From: Alphaproteobacteria bacterium Ga0077535
Lineage (GTDB): Bacteria; Pseudomonadota; Alphaproteobacteria; Caulobacterales; Aquidulcibacteraceae
Length of the DNA stretch: 64,000 nt
Direction: 5' to 3'
NCBI GenBank assembly: GCA_001464425.1
Contig: LNEK01000035.1
Coordinates: 1 to 64,000, forward strand
Of this stretch, positions 44,177 through 53,930 are shown piece after piece; within the stretch, counting starts at the first letter, position 1, and each line of letters starts with the position of its first letter. The translations under genes and the position numbers were made by a program. The notes beneath the pieces are model-generated. The model was not told the DNA's origin, ran no database searches, and saw only the letters and a program-made list of their open reading frames with translations.

Positions 44177-44835
44177 TGCGCATTCTGCTGGTCGAGGACG
44201 ATGACGACATCGCCGACGATGTCGTGCGCGCGTTGTCGGCCTCCGGCTGCCTGGTAGAACGCGCCAGCGACGGCGATCAGGCTTGGTTCCTTGGCGATAC
44301 CGAAGACTTCGCCGCCGTCGTGCTTGATCTCGGCTTGCCGCGGCTCGATGGCATCTCCGTTCTAAAGCGTTGGCGCGCGTCGGGGCGGACAATGCCGGTG
44401 CTCATTCTTTCCGCGCGCAGCGCCTGGACCGAGAAGGTCGATGGCATCGATGCAGGCGCGGACGATTATTTGGCGAAGCCTTTCGAGATCGGCGAATTAG
44501 TGGCGCGTGTGCGCGCTTTGGTGCGGCGCGCGAGCGGGCATGCCAGTTCGGTGCTGACGTTTGGGCGCCTCACGCTTGATACGACGCGGATGAGCGTCGC
44601 GGTCGATGGCACGCCGCACAAGGTGTCGCCGCTAGAGTATCGGTTGCTCGACTACCTTGCACATCAGCCCGGACGCACGGTTTCTGCTGGCGAACTCGCT
44701 GAGCACCTACACGGCGCTGAAGGCGTCAGCGATGCGAACGCCGTGGAAGCGTTGGTGGCGCGGCTGCGGCGCAAGATTGGGCGCGACCTTATCGAAACGC
44801 GGCGTGGCTTCGGCTACATTTTGAGCGAAAGCTGA
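44176..44835 (+). CDS. OmpR-family response regulator
   Basis: 219 residues. Receiver domain with acidic triad at EDDDD (7-11), phospho-acceptor D51 (VVLDLGLPRLDG) and the conserved Lys in DDYLAKPFE, then a winged-helix DNA-binding domain (YRLLDYLAHQPGRTVSAGELAEHLHG). Closest in style to the QseB/PhoP type. Its stop overlaps the kinase ATG (TGATG). Confidence 0.93.
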   Translation: MRILLVEDDDDIADDVVRALSASGCLVERASDGDQAWFLGDTEDFAAVVLDLGLPRLDGISVLKRWRASGRTMPVLILSARSAWTEKVDGIDAGADDYLAKPFEIGELVARVRALVRRASGHASSVLTFGRLTLDTTRMSVAVDGTPHKVSPLEYRLLDYLAHQPGRTVSAGELAEHLHGAEGVSDANAVEALVARLRRKIGRDLIETRRGFGYILSES

Positions 44836-46157
44836 TGCAGCGTTCGCTGCGCGTCCGGCTGCTGATCGGCGCGGCGTGCGCGATCTTCGCGGCGCTGGCG
44901 ATCGCCTGGGTGGCGATGGGTTATCTGTTCGAACGCCACACGCTGCGCCGCGTGCAGGCCGAACTCACCACACGCGGCATCGAAGTGATCTCTGGGCTCT
45001 ACGCAGAACCCGATGGCGCCTTCGGAGTCGAGCCGGCGCCGGCAGAGCCGCGTTTCAACACGCCGGCGAGCGGGCTTTATTGGCAGGTCAGCGGTGAAAA
45101 CGTCTTGGTGCGCTCGCGCTCGCTTTGGGATGAGCGCTTGCCTGCGCCTGCGCTGCCAAACGCTGAGGGCTGGAGCTCCGGCACGATGGCCGGCCCCTTC
45201 GATCAGCAGATCTTCTATGTGGCGCGGCCCGTGCAACTCGATGCACAGGGCCAGCGGCTCGTGCTGGTCGTCGCGGCGGATCGCGCCAGCGTGAGCGCGG
45301 CGCGCGCCGAATTCACGCGCGAGCTAGCTTTGTTTTTGTTGCTGTTGTGGGTGACGCTCTCGGCAGCGGCTTGGATACAAGTGCAACTCGGCTTGCGCCC
45401 ACTGGAAGACGTGCGCGTGGCGTTGGGCGCGTTGCGCCAACAAGCCAGCGCACGGTTGAGTGAGCGCGACTATCCCGCCGAAGCGGCGCCACTCGCGAAC
45501 GCGATCAACGAATTGGCTGCGGCGCGCGAAACCGATCTCGACCAAGCCAAGCGCCGCGCTGCGGATTTGGCGCATTCGCTGAAGACGCCGCTCTCGGCGC
45601 TAGCGGCGCAAACGCGGCGCGCACGCGAAGCTGGCGCAACGGATGCAGCGGAAGGTTTGGAGCGCGCGATTGCGGCGGCGCGTGCGGCGGTTGAGCGTGA
45701 GCTTGCGCGAACCCGGGCGGCTGCGTCGCGCGGTGAGAGCGGCGCGAACGGGCGCGTGGCGGTGGCGAAAGTGGTGCAGGTGCTGGAGCGCACTGAGCGC
45801 GGCGGCACGCTGGTGTTCGACAATGATGTCACAGATGCGCCCTACCCGATAGGCGAAGATGTGCTGCTCGAACTCGCTGGGCCGCTGCTCGAGAACGCGG
45901 CGCGCTATGCAGCGACGCGGGTGCGAATCTCCGGCGATGGACGCGCGCTTTCTATCGAGGATGACGGGCCGGGGCTCTCCGACGCCCAAGCGGCGGCGGC
46001 GATGGAGCGTGGCAAGAGACTTGACGAAAGCGGCGACGGGCATGGCCTTGGTCTGCCGATAGCACACGAAATCGCGCTGGCTGTCGGGGCGGACCTCAAG
46101 CTTTCGCGGGCCGAGCTTGGCGGCCTCCGGGTCGATGTGGTGTGGCCGCCGGGCTGA
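44835..46157 (+). CDS. Sensor histidine kinase
   Basis: 440 residues: two transmembrane helices (about 10-31 and 164-186) around a periplasmic sensing region, then HisKA with H247 (DLAHSLKTPLS), and HATPase with N-box LENAARYA, G1 EDDGPGLS and G2 GDGHGLGLPIA. Partner of the response regulator. The adjacent PepSY proteins suggest it senses an envelope signal (inference). Confidence 0.92.
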   Translation: MQRSLRVRLLIGAACAIFAALAIAWVAMGYLFERHTLRRVQAELTTRGIEVISGLYAEPDGAFGVEPAPAEPRFNTPASGLYWQVSGENVLVRSRSLWDERLPAPALPNAEGWSSGTMAGPFDQQIFYVARPVQLDAQGQRLVLVVAADRASVSAARAEFTRELALFLLLLWVTLSAAAWIQVQLGLRPLEDVRVALGALRQQASARLSERDYPAEAAPLANAINELAAARETDLDQAKRRAADLAHSLKTPLSALAAQTRRAREAGATDAAEGLERAIAAARAAVERELARTRAAASRGESGANGRVAVAKVVQVLERTERGGTLVFDNDVTDAPYPIGEDVLLELAGPLLENAARYAATRVRISGDGRALSIEDDGPGLSDAQAAAAMERGKRLDESGDGHGLGLPIAHEIALAVGADLKLSRAELGGLRVDVVWPPG

Positions 46158-46251
46158 GCTTCGCCGTACGGGCGGGGCGGCTGGCAGCAAAGGCCTTGCC
46201 CTGACGCAGGGGTGGCCGGCTAGGTGCGCTCTGAACACCAGGATCGTCTTC

Positions 46252-48870
46252 ATGAAATTTCGCCCGCTCGCCCTTCTCGCCGCTGTTCTGCTCCTGGCGC
46301 CTGCCGTCATGGCGCAGACATCCGAGCGGCAATGGTTCGAAGGCGGGCCGACGCCGCTGCGCTACGAGATCGCGGTGACGCCGAACGCAGAAGCGGCGAC
46401 GTTCGCGGGCGAAGCGCGGATCACGATCGAGACCACCGAGACGCAGAGCACGGTGACGATGAATGCGCTTGGCCTGAACGTCAGCCGCGCGAGCATCGAT
46501 AATGCCGGTGTCGCGTTCGACACCGATCAAGAAGCGCAGACTTTGACGCTGACGCCTCGGCGGCCGCTGCGGCCCGGCCGCCACACGATCCGGGTGACAT
46601 ATACGGGCGTGATCCAGGACGATGCATACGGGCTCTTCCGAGTTGAGTATCAGGATGGCGACGTCACCAAGCGAGCGCTGGCGACGCAGTTCGAACCGGG
46701 CGATGCGCGCCGGCTCGCGCCGATGTGGGATCAGCCGAACCTGCGCGCAGTGTTTGCGCTCACAGTGACGGCCCCGACGAACCAGATGGTGATCGGCAAC
46801 ATGCCGGCAGCGCGGACGCAGAGACTGTCCGGCGGGCTGACGCGCACGACATTCCAAGATACGCCGTCGATGCCGAGTTATCTCCTGTTCTTGGCGGTCG
46901 GCGATTTCGAGCGGGTGACACGCGATGTCGATGGCGTCGAGCTTGGGGTAGTGGTGCGGCGCGGGCAGACGCATCGGGCCGAAGAAGCACTCACGGCGGG
47001 CGCGCAATCGCTGCGCTATTTCACCGAGTATTTCGGCATTCGCTATCCGCTGCCAAAGCTCGATATGATCGGCGTGCCGGGCGCCGGCGGCTTTGGCGCG
47101 ATGGAGAACTGGGGCGCCATTCTCTATTTCGACCAGTATCTGCTCGTCGATGAAACTTCGAGTGAGACTGAGCGGCAGAACGTATTCGGTACTGTGGCGC
47201 ATGAGATCGCGCACCAATGGTTCGGCAATCTCGTCACCATGACATGGTGGGACGATCTTTGGCTCAACGAAGGCTTCGCGTCATGGATGGCGGCAAAAGC
47301 CACTGAGGCTGTGCATCCGGATTGGAATCCGTGGCTCTCGCAGCTCGCGGGCGGGACGCAGACAGCAATGAGCCTCGATGCGCGCGAAGGCACGCATCCG
47401 GTTGTACAGACTGTGAACACGATTGATGAAGCGAACCTCGCATTCGATACGATCACCTACGAAAAGGGCCTCGCTGTCATCCGCATGCTTGAAGCGTACG
47501 TGGGCGAAGAGGATTTCCGCCAGGGCGTACGGGACTATCTGAACGCGCGCCATTACGGCAATGCGCGTACGGAAGATTTGTGGACCGCGATCCAGGCCGC
47601 GTCGGGTCAACCAGTGCTGGAGATCGCACGCAGCTTCACAGGTCAGTCCGGCTTTCCGGTGCTGACCGCGCTAGGGCGAGATTGCGTGACCGGGCGCGGA
47701 CCGACGGTAGAGATTACGCAACGCCGTTTCGCTATGGACGATGTTTCGCGCACTGAAAGCTACTGGCATGTGCCAGTGGTGGCGCGCCGCGTCGGTGCGG
47801 GCGAGCCGATGCGGTTCGTGATGGGCGCTGGAAGTCAGGTCGAGCGCGTCAACGTGCTGCCAGCAAGGTGCTTGCCCTACATCCTGAACGCTGGCCAATC
47901 AGGCTTTTTCCGCGTCTTGTACGACCAGAGCAATTTCCGCGCGCTGACGGCGCGGTTCGCAGAACTGGATGACGCAGACCAACTCGGCCTGCTGCTCGAT
48001 TACTGGGCGTTCGGCCGAAGCGGCGATGCGCCGTTCACGGACTACCTCGAACTCGTCAACGTGCTGCCAGCGGATGCCGATCCGATCCTTGTCGACGATA
48101 CGGCGAGATCGATGGCGGCGCTGGCCAGCTACGCCGAGGGGCGGCCCAGCGAAGCGGCGGTGAAAGCGTATGGCATCCGCGTCCTTCGCCCCTATTTCGA
48201 TCGCGCCGGCTGGGCGCCGCGGGCGGGCGAAGGCTCGAACGCTGCGCAATCGCGGGCCGGCTTGATCGCAACACTCGGCGCGCTTGGTGATGCCGACGTC
48301 ATCGCAGAAGCGCGGCGGCGCGTGCGCAGCGGTGAAGCGCAGCCAGCTTCGATCCGCAGCGCAGTGCTGGGCGTTTATGCGCGGCATGCAGCTGCCGAAG
48401 ATTATGAGGCGCTCCTCACACAGGCGCGCAGTGCGGGCGATTTCGTTGAACAACGCCGCGCTTGGCGCCTGGTGGCCAGCGCTGAAGATCCCGCGCTCGC
48501 GCGGCAAACCTTGCAGATGACGCTTGGCGAAGAGATTCCCCGTCAGATCAGAACGCAAGTGATCGCGATCGTGAGCGGCTCGCACCCGCGCTTGGCGTGG
48601 GACTTTCTGGTCGCCAACCGGCCGGCCATCGAAGCGCTGCTTGATCCGCTGACGCGGCTGGAGTTCCCGGCGGGGCTGGCGTCGAACAGCGCCGATCCGG
48701 CGATGGTGGCGGAGTTGGAGGCGTACGCGCGGAATTTCCCAGAAGGCGCCGGCGAGACCGTGGCCGCGGCGACGGCATCGATCCGGCTCCGCGCGCAGAC
48801 GGCGTCGGAGCGGATGCCAGCCGTTGAGGCCTGGATTGCAGCGCATAGGGCGCCGCGCCGGGGGCGGTAA
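46252..48870 (+). CDS. M1 family aminopeptidase, secreted
   Basis: 872 residues with a cleavable signal peptide (to AVMAQ). Gluzincin: substrate motif GAMEN and zinc site H317-E318-xx-H321 (HEIAHQWFGN) with E340 (NEGFASW), exactly 18 residues after H321. Then a C-terminal HEAT-like domain. It removes N-terminal residues from peptides in the periplasm. I start it at the ATG at 46252, since the upstream frame only overlaps the kinase gene. Confidence 0.94.
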   Translation: MKFRPLALLAAVLLLAPAVMAQTSERQWFEGGPTPLRYEIAVTPNAEAATFAGEARITIETTETQSTVTMNALGLNVSRASIDNAGVAFDTDQEAQTLTLTPRRPLRPGRHTIRVTYTGVIQDDAYGLFRVEYQDGDVTKRALATQFEPGDARRLAPMWDQPNLRAVFALTVTAPTNQMVIGNMPAARTQRLSGGLTRTTFQDTPSMPSYLLFLAVGDFERVTRDVDGVELGVVVRRGQTHRAEEALTAGAQSLRYFTEYFGIRYPLPKLDMIGVPGAGGFGAMENWGAILYFDQYLLVDETSSETERQNVFGTVAHEIAHQWFGNLVTMTWWDDLWLNEGFASWMAAKATEAVHPDWNPWLSQLAGGTQTAMSLDAREGTHPVVQTVNTIDEANLAFDTITYEKGLAVIRMLEAYVGEEDFRQGVRDYLNARHYGNARTEDLWTAIQAASGQPVLEIARSFTGQSGFPVLTALGRDCVTGRGPTVEITQRRFAMDDVSRTESYWHVPVVARRVGAGEPMRFVMGAGSQVERVNVLPARCLPYILNAGQSGFFRVLYDQSNFRALTARFAELDDADQLGLLLDYWAFGRSGDAPFTDYLELVNVLPADADPILVDDTARSMAALASYAEGRPSEAAVKAYGIRVLRPYFDRAGWAPRAGEGSNAAQSRAGLIATLGALGDADVIAEARRRVRSGEAQPASIRSAVLGVYARHAAAEDYEALLTQARSAGDFVEQRRAWRLVASAEDPALARQTLQMTLGEEIPRQIRTQVIAIVSGSHPRLAWDFLVANRPAIEALLDPLTRLEFPAGLASNSADPAMVAELEAYARNFPEGAGETVAAATASIRLRAQTASERMPAVEAWIAAHRAPRRGR

Positions 48871-48940
48871 GCAATCGGCCCTCGCCAGCGGGCCGCCGCT
48901 TGACTAAAACGGCGGTTACAAAAGGTCTGGGGTGGCATCC

Positions 48941-49852
48941 ATGTTGAACAAGATTCTTCGCAGCGCGGGCGTCGCCGTGGTTCTGCTGTGTGCGAGCGCG
49001 GCGCCGGCTGTGGCGCAGACGAATGCCCGGCTGGGCTGGCTGAATGAACTGGGGGGATCGTGCTGGCAGGGGCGCAATGCGTCGGGCGCGGTGGTCGATC
49101 GCCAATGCTTCCAAGTTCAGTTCGGCCGATTTTTGCGCGCCAGCATCACGCGTGGCGCGAACTATCGCGGCGACACGGTTTTGGGTTGGAGCCGAGAGCG
49201 CGCGCGTCTGGAGATGTACGCGTGGACCAACCAGGGCGAGCCGACGATCGTGACGCCGCATCTGGAGAGCGGCCAGCTTGTGTTCGATGGCGCCAACGGC
49301 AGCAACGAGCGCGCGGTATGGCGGCGTACCGACAACGGTTTTGAAGTGGCGGGCCAGCGGCGTTCGGGCAACACCTGGGGCGATGCTCAGGTCGTGACGT
49401 ATACGCGCGACGGCGCGGCGCCTGCCGCCTATTCCGCCGGCGCCGGGCCGGCTGTGCAAGGCCGCAGCTTCGGTTGGCTTAATGGTCTCGCCGGCCGCTG
49501 CTATCGCCAGACCGAGCCGCGCCGCGCACAAGGCACGCGCGGTTGCTTTGCGTTCCAGCATCCGCCGGTTCTGCGTCAGACCTGGTATCGCGGCGGCACG
49601 ACAACGGGCGAAGCCGCGCTCTTCCGCGGACGCGGCGGCGAGATCCAATTTTTCCGCTGGGACGAAGCCGGCAATTTCGGCGCCGGTTACTCGCAATTCG
49701 CCGGCCAACGCCTCGTCTCAACCTCAGATGACAATACGCGCAACGTGATGCGCCGCCGCCAAGGTGGTCTGGAGATCATGACCGAAGGCCATAGCGGCGC
49801 TGCGAACGCCGAATGGCAATTTGTCAGCCTCCACCGTTTCGAGCGCGAATAG
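48941..49852 (+). CDS. Secreted protein with two duplicated domains
   Basis: 303 residues from the ATG at 48941. Signal to about AVAQT, then two tandem repeats of about 130 residues each: the first starts RLGWLNELGGSCWQG, the second SFGWLNGLAGRCYRQ, both with a second Cys (QCFQV and GCFAF) and a Trp/Arg-rich beta pattern. The paired cysteines would form a disulfide in each unit. No family recognised. Confidence 0.75.
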   Translation: MLNKILRSAGVAVVLLCASAAPAVAQTNARLGWLNELGGSCWQGRNASGAVVDRQCFQVQFGRFLRASITRGANYRGDTVLGWSRERARLEMYAWTNQGEPTIVTPHLESGQLVFDGANGSNERAVWRRTDNGFEVAGQRRSGNTWGDAQVVTYTRDGAAPAAYSAGAGPAVQGRSFGWLNGLAGRCYRQTEPRRAQGTRGCFAFQHPPVLRQTWYRGGTTTGEAALFRGRGGEIQFFRWDEAGNFGAGYSQFAGQRLVSTSDDNTRNVMRRRQGGLEIMTEGHSGAANAEWQFVSLHRFERE

Positions 49853-49855
49853 CGC

Positions 49856-50608
49856 TTAGGCTTTACGCTGCAAGAATGCGCTGAACGCCTGCATCGCTTC
49901 CGGCGATTGCAGGCGTTTTGCGAAGATCTCGCCCTCTTCGCGCATCCGCGCGAGCAAGGCTTCGCGATCGCGCATCAATTTCTTGGTGTGACGCATCGAT
50001 TGCGGCGGCTTGGCTGCGAGCGTTTGCGCCGCGGCGCGGGCGCGAGGCTCGACTTCGGCGGCGGGGAGCGCGGCATTGGCGAGGCCCCAAGCGGCGGCGT
50101 CCTTGCCCATGAGCGGCTCGCCCAAGCCGAAGAGCGCGAAGGCGCGCGTGTGGCCGAGGCGATCGACCATGGTGAGGCTGGATGCATTCTCGGGGACGAC
50201 GCCGAGATCGATGAACGGCACGGTCAGGCGCGCGTGATCGGCGACGTAAACGAGATCGCATTGGAACAGCATCGTCGTGCCGACGCCGACGGCGTGACCC
50301 TGCACCGAAGCGACGATCGGCTTTTCGGCGTTGATCACTTCTTCGAGGAAGCGGCCGACATGGCGTGGGCCGTCGAAGGCGCCGGTGGATTGCGCGGCAA
50401 AGTCCTTGATGTCGTTGCCGGCTGAGAAGAAGTCGCCGTTCGAGGTGAAAAGGATGACGCGGATATCGTCGTCAGTCTGAGTCGAGGCGACGGCATCGGC
50501 GATGATTCCATACATGGCGTTGGTGATGGCGTTCTTCTTGTCGGGCCGGTTGAAGCGGATTTCGAGAACGGCGCCGTCGCGGGTGACGATGATGTGGTCT
50601 TCGCTCAT
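49856..50608 (-). CDS. Enoyl-CoA hydratase/isomerase family protein
   Basis: 250 residues, crotonase fold: EIRFNRPDKKNAITNAMYGI, FFSAGNDIKDF (oxyanion hole), GHAVGVGTTM, and FIDLGVVPENAS with the acid residue. Overlaps the MarR gene by four bases, so the regulator and enzyme are one operon, perhaps controlled by an aromatic or acyl substrate. Confidence 0.92.
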   Translation of the reverse strand: MSEDHIIVTRDGAVLEIRFNRPDKKNAITNAMYGIIADAVASTQTDDDIRVILFTSNGDFFSAGNDIKDFAAQSTGAFDGPRHVGRFLEEVINAEKPIVASVQGHAVGVGTTMLFQCDLVYVADHARLTVPFIDLGVVPENASSLTMVDRLGHTRAFALFGLGEPLMGKDAAAWGLANAALPAAEVEPRARAAAQTLAAKPPQSMRHTKKLMRDREALLARMREEGEIFAKRLQSPEAMQAFSAFLQRKA

Positions 50609-51030
50609 GGGCGTTCCTCCTTCAGATCGATGATGTGTTGCAGCCAGCGGGCGATGATTGCCTGCTCGTCGCTGCTGAAGCCGCGCGCGGCGGCCGTGTT
50701 CATGCGATGCGCGCGCTCGATGGCGCGGGTGCGCAAGCTGCGGCCGCGTGCGGTGAGTGTGATCAGCACAGCGCGGCGATCGGCCGGATCGGTTTGGCGT
50801 TCGATCAAACCAGCTTGCTCCAAGCGCTGCACCAGCACAGAAGCTGCGCTCTGGGCGAGGCCCAAGCTCTCGCTGATAGCATTGACGCTCGCGCCGCCCT
50901 CGGCGGGGATCGTGAACAACGCGCCGGCTTGCGCCGATGTTAGATTTAGGTCGCTCAGCCCCTCATCCGCCACGCCCTGCGCCGCGCGCGCGGCGCGGGA
51001 CAGCAGGTGCAGGAAGCGCGGCTTGGCCAT
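50605..51030 (-). CDS. MarR-family transcriptional regulator
   Basis: 141 residues with a winged helix: LTSAQAGALFTIPAEGGASVNAI and SAASVLVQRLEQAGLIERQTDPADRRAVLITLTARGR. A dimeric repressor that is typically released by small aromatic ligands. It is coupled to an enoyl-CoA hydratase, so it probably controls its own operon. Confidence 0.93.
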   Translation of the reverse strand: MAKPRFLHLLSRAARAAQGVADEGLSDLNLTSAQAGALFTIPAEGGASVNAISESLGLAQSAASVLVQRLEQAGLIERQTDPADRRAVLITLTARGRSLRTRAIERAHRMNTAAARGFSSDEQAIIARWLQHIIDLKEERP

Positions 51031-51097
51031 AGCGACGGCTTAGCGCCGCCGGATTGCATCGTCAACGATACATCTATGACGATGCTTTTCCGCTGCG

Positions 51098-51865
51098 TCA
51101 GTTCTTCAGCCGGTAGCCGGTCTTGAATATCCACCATACTGCGGAGAGGCAGACCACGAGAAAGACGCCGATCGCGGCGAGGCTGACGGCGATGTTCACG
51201 TCCGCCGCCTGCTCACCGAAGAAGGCCCAGCGGAAGCCGCTGATCAGATAAACGACCGGATTGAACAAAGTGACCGTGCGCCAGGGCTCCGGCAGCATGT
51301 CGATGGAATAGAACGTGCCGCCCAGAAAGGTGAGCGGCGTCAAGATCAGCATCGGCACGATCTGCAGCTTCTCGAACCCGTCGGCGAGTACGCCGAGGAT
51401 GAAGCCGAACAAGCAGAACGAGACACTGGTCAGCACCAGAAACAGCAGCATCGCCGGCCAGTTTTGCACCTCGTACGGCACGAAGAGCCGCGCGGTGGCG
51501 AGGATGACGAGGCCGATGATGATCGACTTGGTCGCAGCCGCGCCGACATAGCCGAACGCGGCTTCAATCGCCGAGACCGGCGCCGAGAGCAGTTCGTAAA
51601 TCGTGCCGGCCCAGCGCGGCATGTAAATGCCGAACGAGGCGTTGGAGACGCTCTCTGTCAGGATCGAGAGCATGATCAGGCCCGGCACGATGAATTCGCC
51701 GTAGCTGACGCCGCCGATCGACACCATGCGCGAGCCGATCGCCGAGCCGAAGACGATGAAATAGAGCGAGGTCGAAAGCACGGGCGAGAACAAGCTCTGC
51801 CCAAGCGTGCGCAGCCAGCGCGCCATTTCGAAACGATAGATGGCTTGGACGCCGTAGGTGTTCAT
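51098..51865 (-). CDS. ABC-2 type transporter permease
   Basis: 255 residues with six hydrophobic segments and the ABC-2 signature in the C-terminal half ([24 protein letters not shown]). Resembles YadH-type exporters of unknown substrate. It overlaps its ATPase gene by four bases. Confidence 0.92.
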   Translation of the reverse strand: MNTYGVQAIYRFEMARWLRTLGQSLFSPVLSTSLYFIVFGSAIGSRMVSIGGVSYGEFIVPGLIMLSILTESVSNASFGIYMPRWAGTIYELLSAPVSAIEAAFGYVGAAATKSIIIGLVILATARLFVPYEVQNWPAMLLFLVLTSVSFCLFGFILGVLADGFEKLQIVPMLILTPLTFLGGTFYSIDMLPEPWRTVTLFNPVVYLISGFRWAFFGEQAADVNIAVSLAAIGVFLVVCLSAVWWIFKTGYRLKN

Positions 51866-52785
51866 TTCGCGTGCACCAGGGAGACGAAAATGTCTTCGAG
51901 CGAGGATTGCTCGGTGTGGAGGTCTTTGAAGTCGACGCCGAGTTCGGTGAGACGCTTCAGGAAATCCGGGATGCCGGTCGACTCGGCCTGCGCGTCGAAG
52001 CTGTAGATGAGCTGGCGGCCTTCGTTGGCGAGTTCGACGTTAAAACCATTTAGGCCGCTGGGCACGGCCGCGAGCGGCGCAGGCAGATCGAGCATGAGCT
52101 GCTTCTTGCCGAGCTTGCGCATGAGCGCGCTCTTTTCCTCGACCAGAATGAGTTGGCCCTTGGAGATGACGCCGACGCGGTCGGCCATTTCTTCAGCTTC
52201 TTCGATGTAGTGCGTGGTCAAGATAATGGTGACGCCGCTTTTGCGCAGATTGCGCACCATCTCCCACATGTCGCGGCGCAACTCCACGTCGACGCCGGCG
52301 CTTGGCTCGTCGAGGAAAAGGATTTTGGGCTCGTGGCTGAGCGCTTTGGCGATCATGACGCGGCGCTTCATGCCGCCGGAGAGTTCCATGATCTTCGAAT
52401 TGCGCTTTTCCCAAAGGGAGAGATCGCGCAGCACTTTTTCTATGTGGCCGGGATTGGGCGGAAAGCCGAACAGGCCGCGGCTGAAGGTGACGGTATCGAT
52501 GACGCGCTCGAACGCGTCGGTGTGGAGTTCTTGCGGCACCAGGCCGATCTTTTTGCGCGCTTCTTTATAATCGCGGACGATATCGTGGCCGTCGGCGGTG
52601 ATCGTGCCGGAAGATAGGTTCACGATCCCGCAGGTCATGTTGATGAGCGTCGTCTTGCCGGCGCCGTTGGGGCCGAGCAGAGCGAAAATCTCGCCTGACA
52701 TGATCTCAAGCGAGGTCGGCTGCAGCGCTTGCACGCCGGATTTATAAGTCTTGCTCACATCACGGATGGATATGATCGGCTGCAT
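51862..52785 (-). CDS. ABC transporter ATP-binding protein
   Basis: 307 residues from the ATG at 52785. Walker [12 protein letters not shown], signature LSGGMKRRV, Walker [14 protein letters not shown], and a C-terminal extension of about 80 residues, as in exporters of the YadG/DrrA type. Forms a complex with the next permease, and may export a drug, lipid or polysaccharide. Confidence 0.93.
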   Translation of the reverse strand: MQPIISIRDVSKTYKSGVQALQPTSLEIMSGEIFALLGPNGAGKTTLINMTCGIVNLSSGTITADGHDIVRDYKEARKKIGLVPQELHTDAFERVIDTVTFSRGLFGFPPNPGHIEKVLRDLSLWEKRNSKIMELSGGMKRRVMIAKALSHEPKILFLDEPSAGVDVELRRDMWEMVRNLRKSGVTIILTTHYIEEAEEMADRVGVISKGQLILVEEKSALMRKLGKKQLMLDLPAPLAAVPSGLNGFNVELANEGRQLIYSFDAQAESTGIPDFLKRLTELGVDFKDLHTEQSSLEDIFVSLVHAK

Positions 52786-52910
52786 GCGTTTTGGTTTCCC
52801 CCGGGAAGCGCCGCACATAGGCGCGCGAACCGGATAAGGCTAGAGGCGTTCGTTATTCCGCAGACGCAATGCGGGAATATCCCGCGCGGCGTCTTATGTG
52901 TGCGAGGACG

Positions 52911-53930
52911 ATGCAGCCGGCCCAGATCCTACATCCCCGCCCCGAGGGTCTCTATTGCCCCAAGGCGGACCTCTACGTGGACCCGGTTAAGCCGGTGCCG
53001 CGGGCGCTGATCACGCACGGCCATTCCGATCACGCGCGCTGGGGGCACGGCAGCGTGCTCGCGACGCCCGAGACGCTAGCGATCATGGCGTCGCGGTATG
53101 GGGCTGACTTCACAGGCTCGGCACAGGCGCTTCGCTATGCCGAGCGGCTCGAGATTGGCGGCGTGAAGTTCTCGTTGCACTCGGCGGGGCACGTACTCGG
53201 TTCGGCGCAAGCGCTGGCGGAGTGCGGCGGCACGCGCGTGGTGGTGAGCGGCGACTACAAGCGCGAGGCCGATCCAACGTGCGCGCCATTCGAGGTGGTG
53301 CCGTGCGACGTGTTCATCACCGAGGCGACGTTCGCGCTGCCGGTGTTTACGCATCCGACGGCTGAGAACGAGATGCGCAAGCTCCTGGCGTCGGTGGCCA
53401 TGTTTCCGGATCGGGCGCATGTGGTCGGCGCTTATGCTTTGGGCAAAGCGCAGCGCGTGATGGCGGAGCTGCGGCGCTGTGGTTGGGTTAAGCCGATCTA
53501 TGTCCATGGCGCACTGCTGGCGCTGACTGAGCTTTACAAAGCGCATGGCGTTGAGCTGGGTGACGTGCGAACGGTGGAGACGGCGCCGAAGAGTTTTTAT
53601 GCAGGCGCGATCGTGCTGGGGCCGCCGAGCGCATTGCAGACGCCGTGGGTGCGGCGGTTTCCTGATCCCGTGACGTGCTTTGCGTCGGGCTGGATGCGGA
53701 TACGGGCGCGGGCGCGGCAGCGCGGCGTGGAATTGCCGCTGGTGATTTCGGATCATGCCGACTGGCCGGACTTGCAGCGCACGATTTTGGATACAGGCGC
53801 CGGCGAAATCTGGATCACACACGGCGAAGCGGATGCGCTGGCGCACTGGTGCGAGAGCCAAGGACTGACGGCGAAGGCGCTGCATCTAGTTGGCTATGGC
53901 GATGAAGAAGAGCCGGGAGCCGCGGCTTGA
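52911..53930 (+). CDS. Ligase-associated DNA exonuclease (metallo-beta-lactamase fold)
   Basis: 339 residues from the ATG at 52911. The MBL metal motif HGHSDHARWG, a following GHVLGSAQ region, SGDYKREADPT and DHADWPDL mark the beta-CASP/SNM1-like exonuclease group that pairs with ATP-dependent ligase in Proteobacteria. Overlaps the ligase start by four bases, so they act together in end processing. Confidence 0.9.
   Translation: MQPAQILHPRPEGLYCPKADLYVDPVKPVPRALITHGHSDHARWGHGSVLATPETLAIMASRYGADFTGSAQALRYAERLEIGGVKFSLHSAGHVLGSAQALAECGGTRVVVSGDYKREADPTCAPFEVVPCDVFITEATFALPVFTHPTAENEMRKLLASVAMFPDRAHVVGAYALGKAQRVMAELRRCGWVKPIYVHGALLALTELYKAHGVELGDVRTVETAPKSFYAGAIVLGPPSALQTPWVRRFPDPVTCFASGWMRIRARARQRGVELPLVISDHADWPDLQRTILDTGAGEIWITHGEADALAHWCESQGLTAKALHLVGYGDEEEPGAAA

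Noticed and set aside
46096-47217. Minus-strand frame over the M1 peptidase start
   Set aside because: Arg-rich shadow; the plus strand has GAMEN and HExxH motifs.
52786-52910. Possible SOS box before the exonuclease-ligase pair
   Set aside because: GTTC and GAAC words occur but not with the seven-base direct-repeat spacing.
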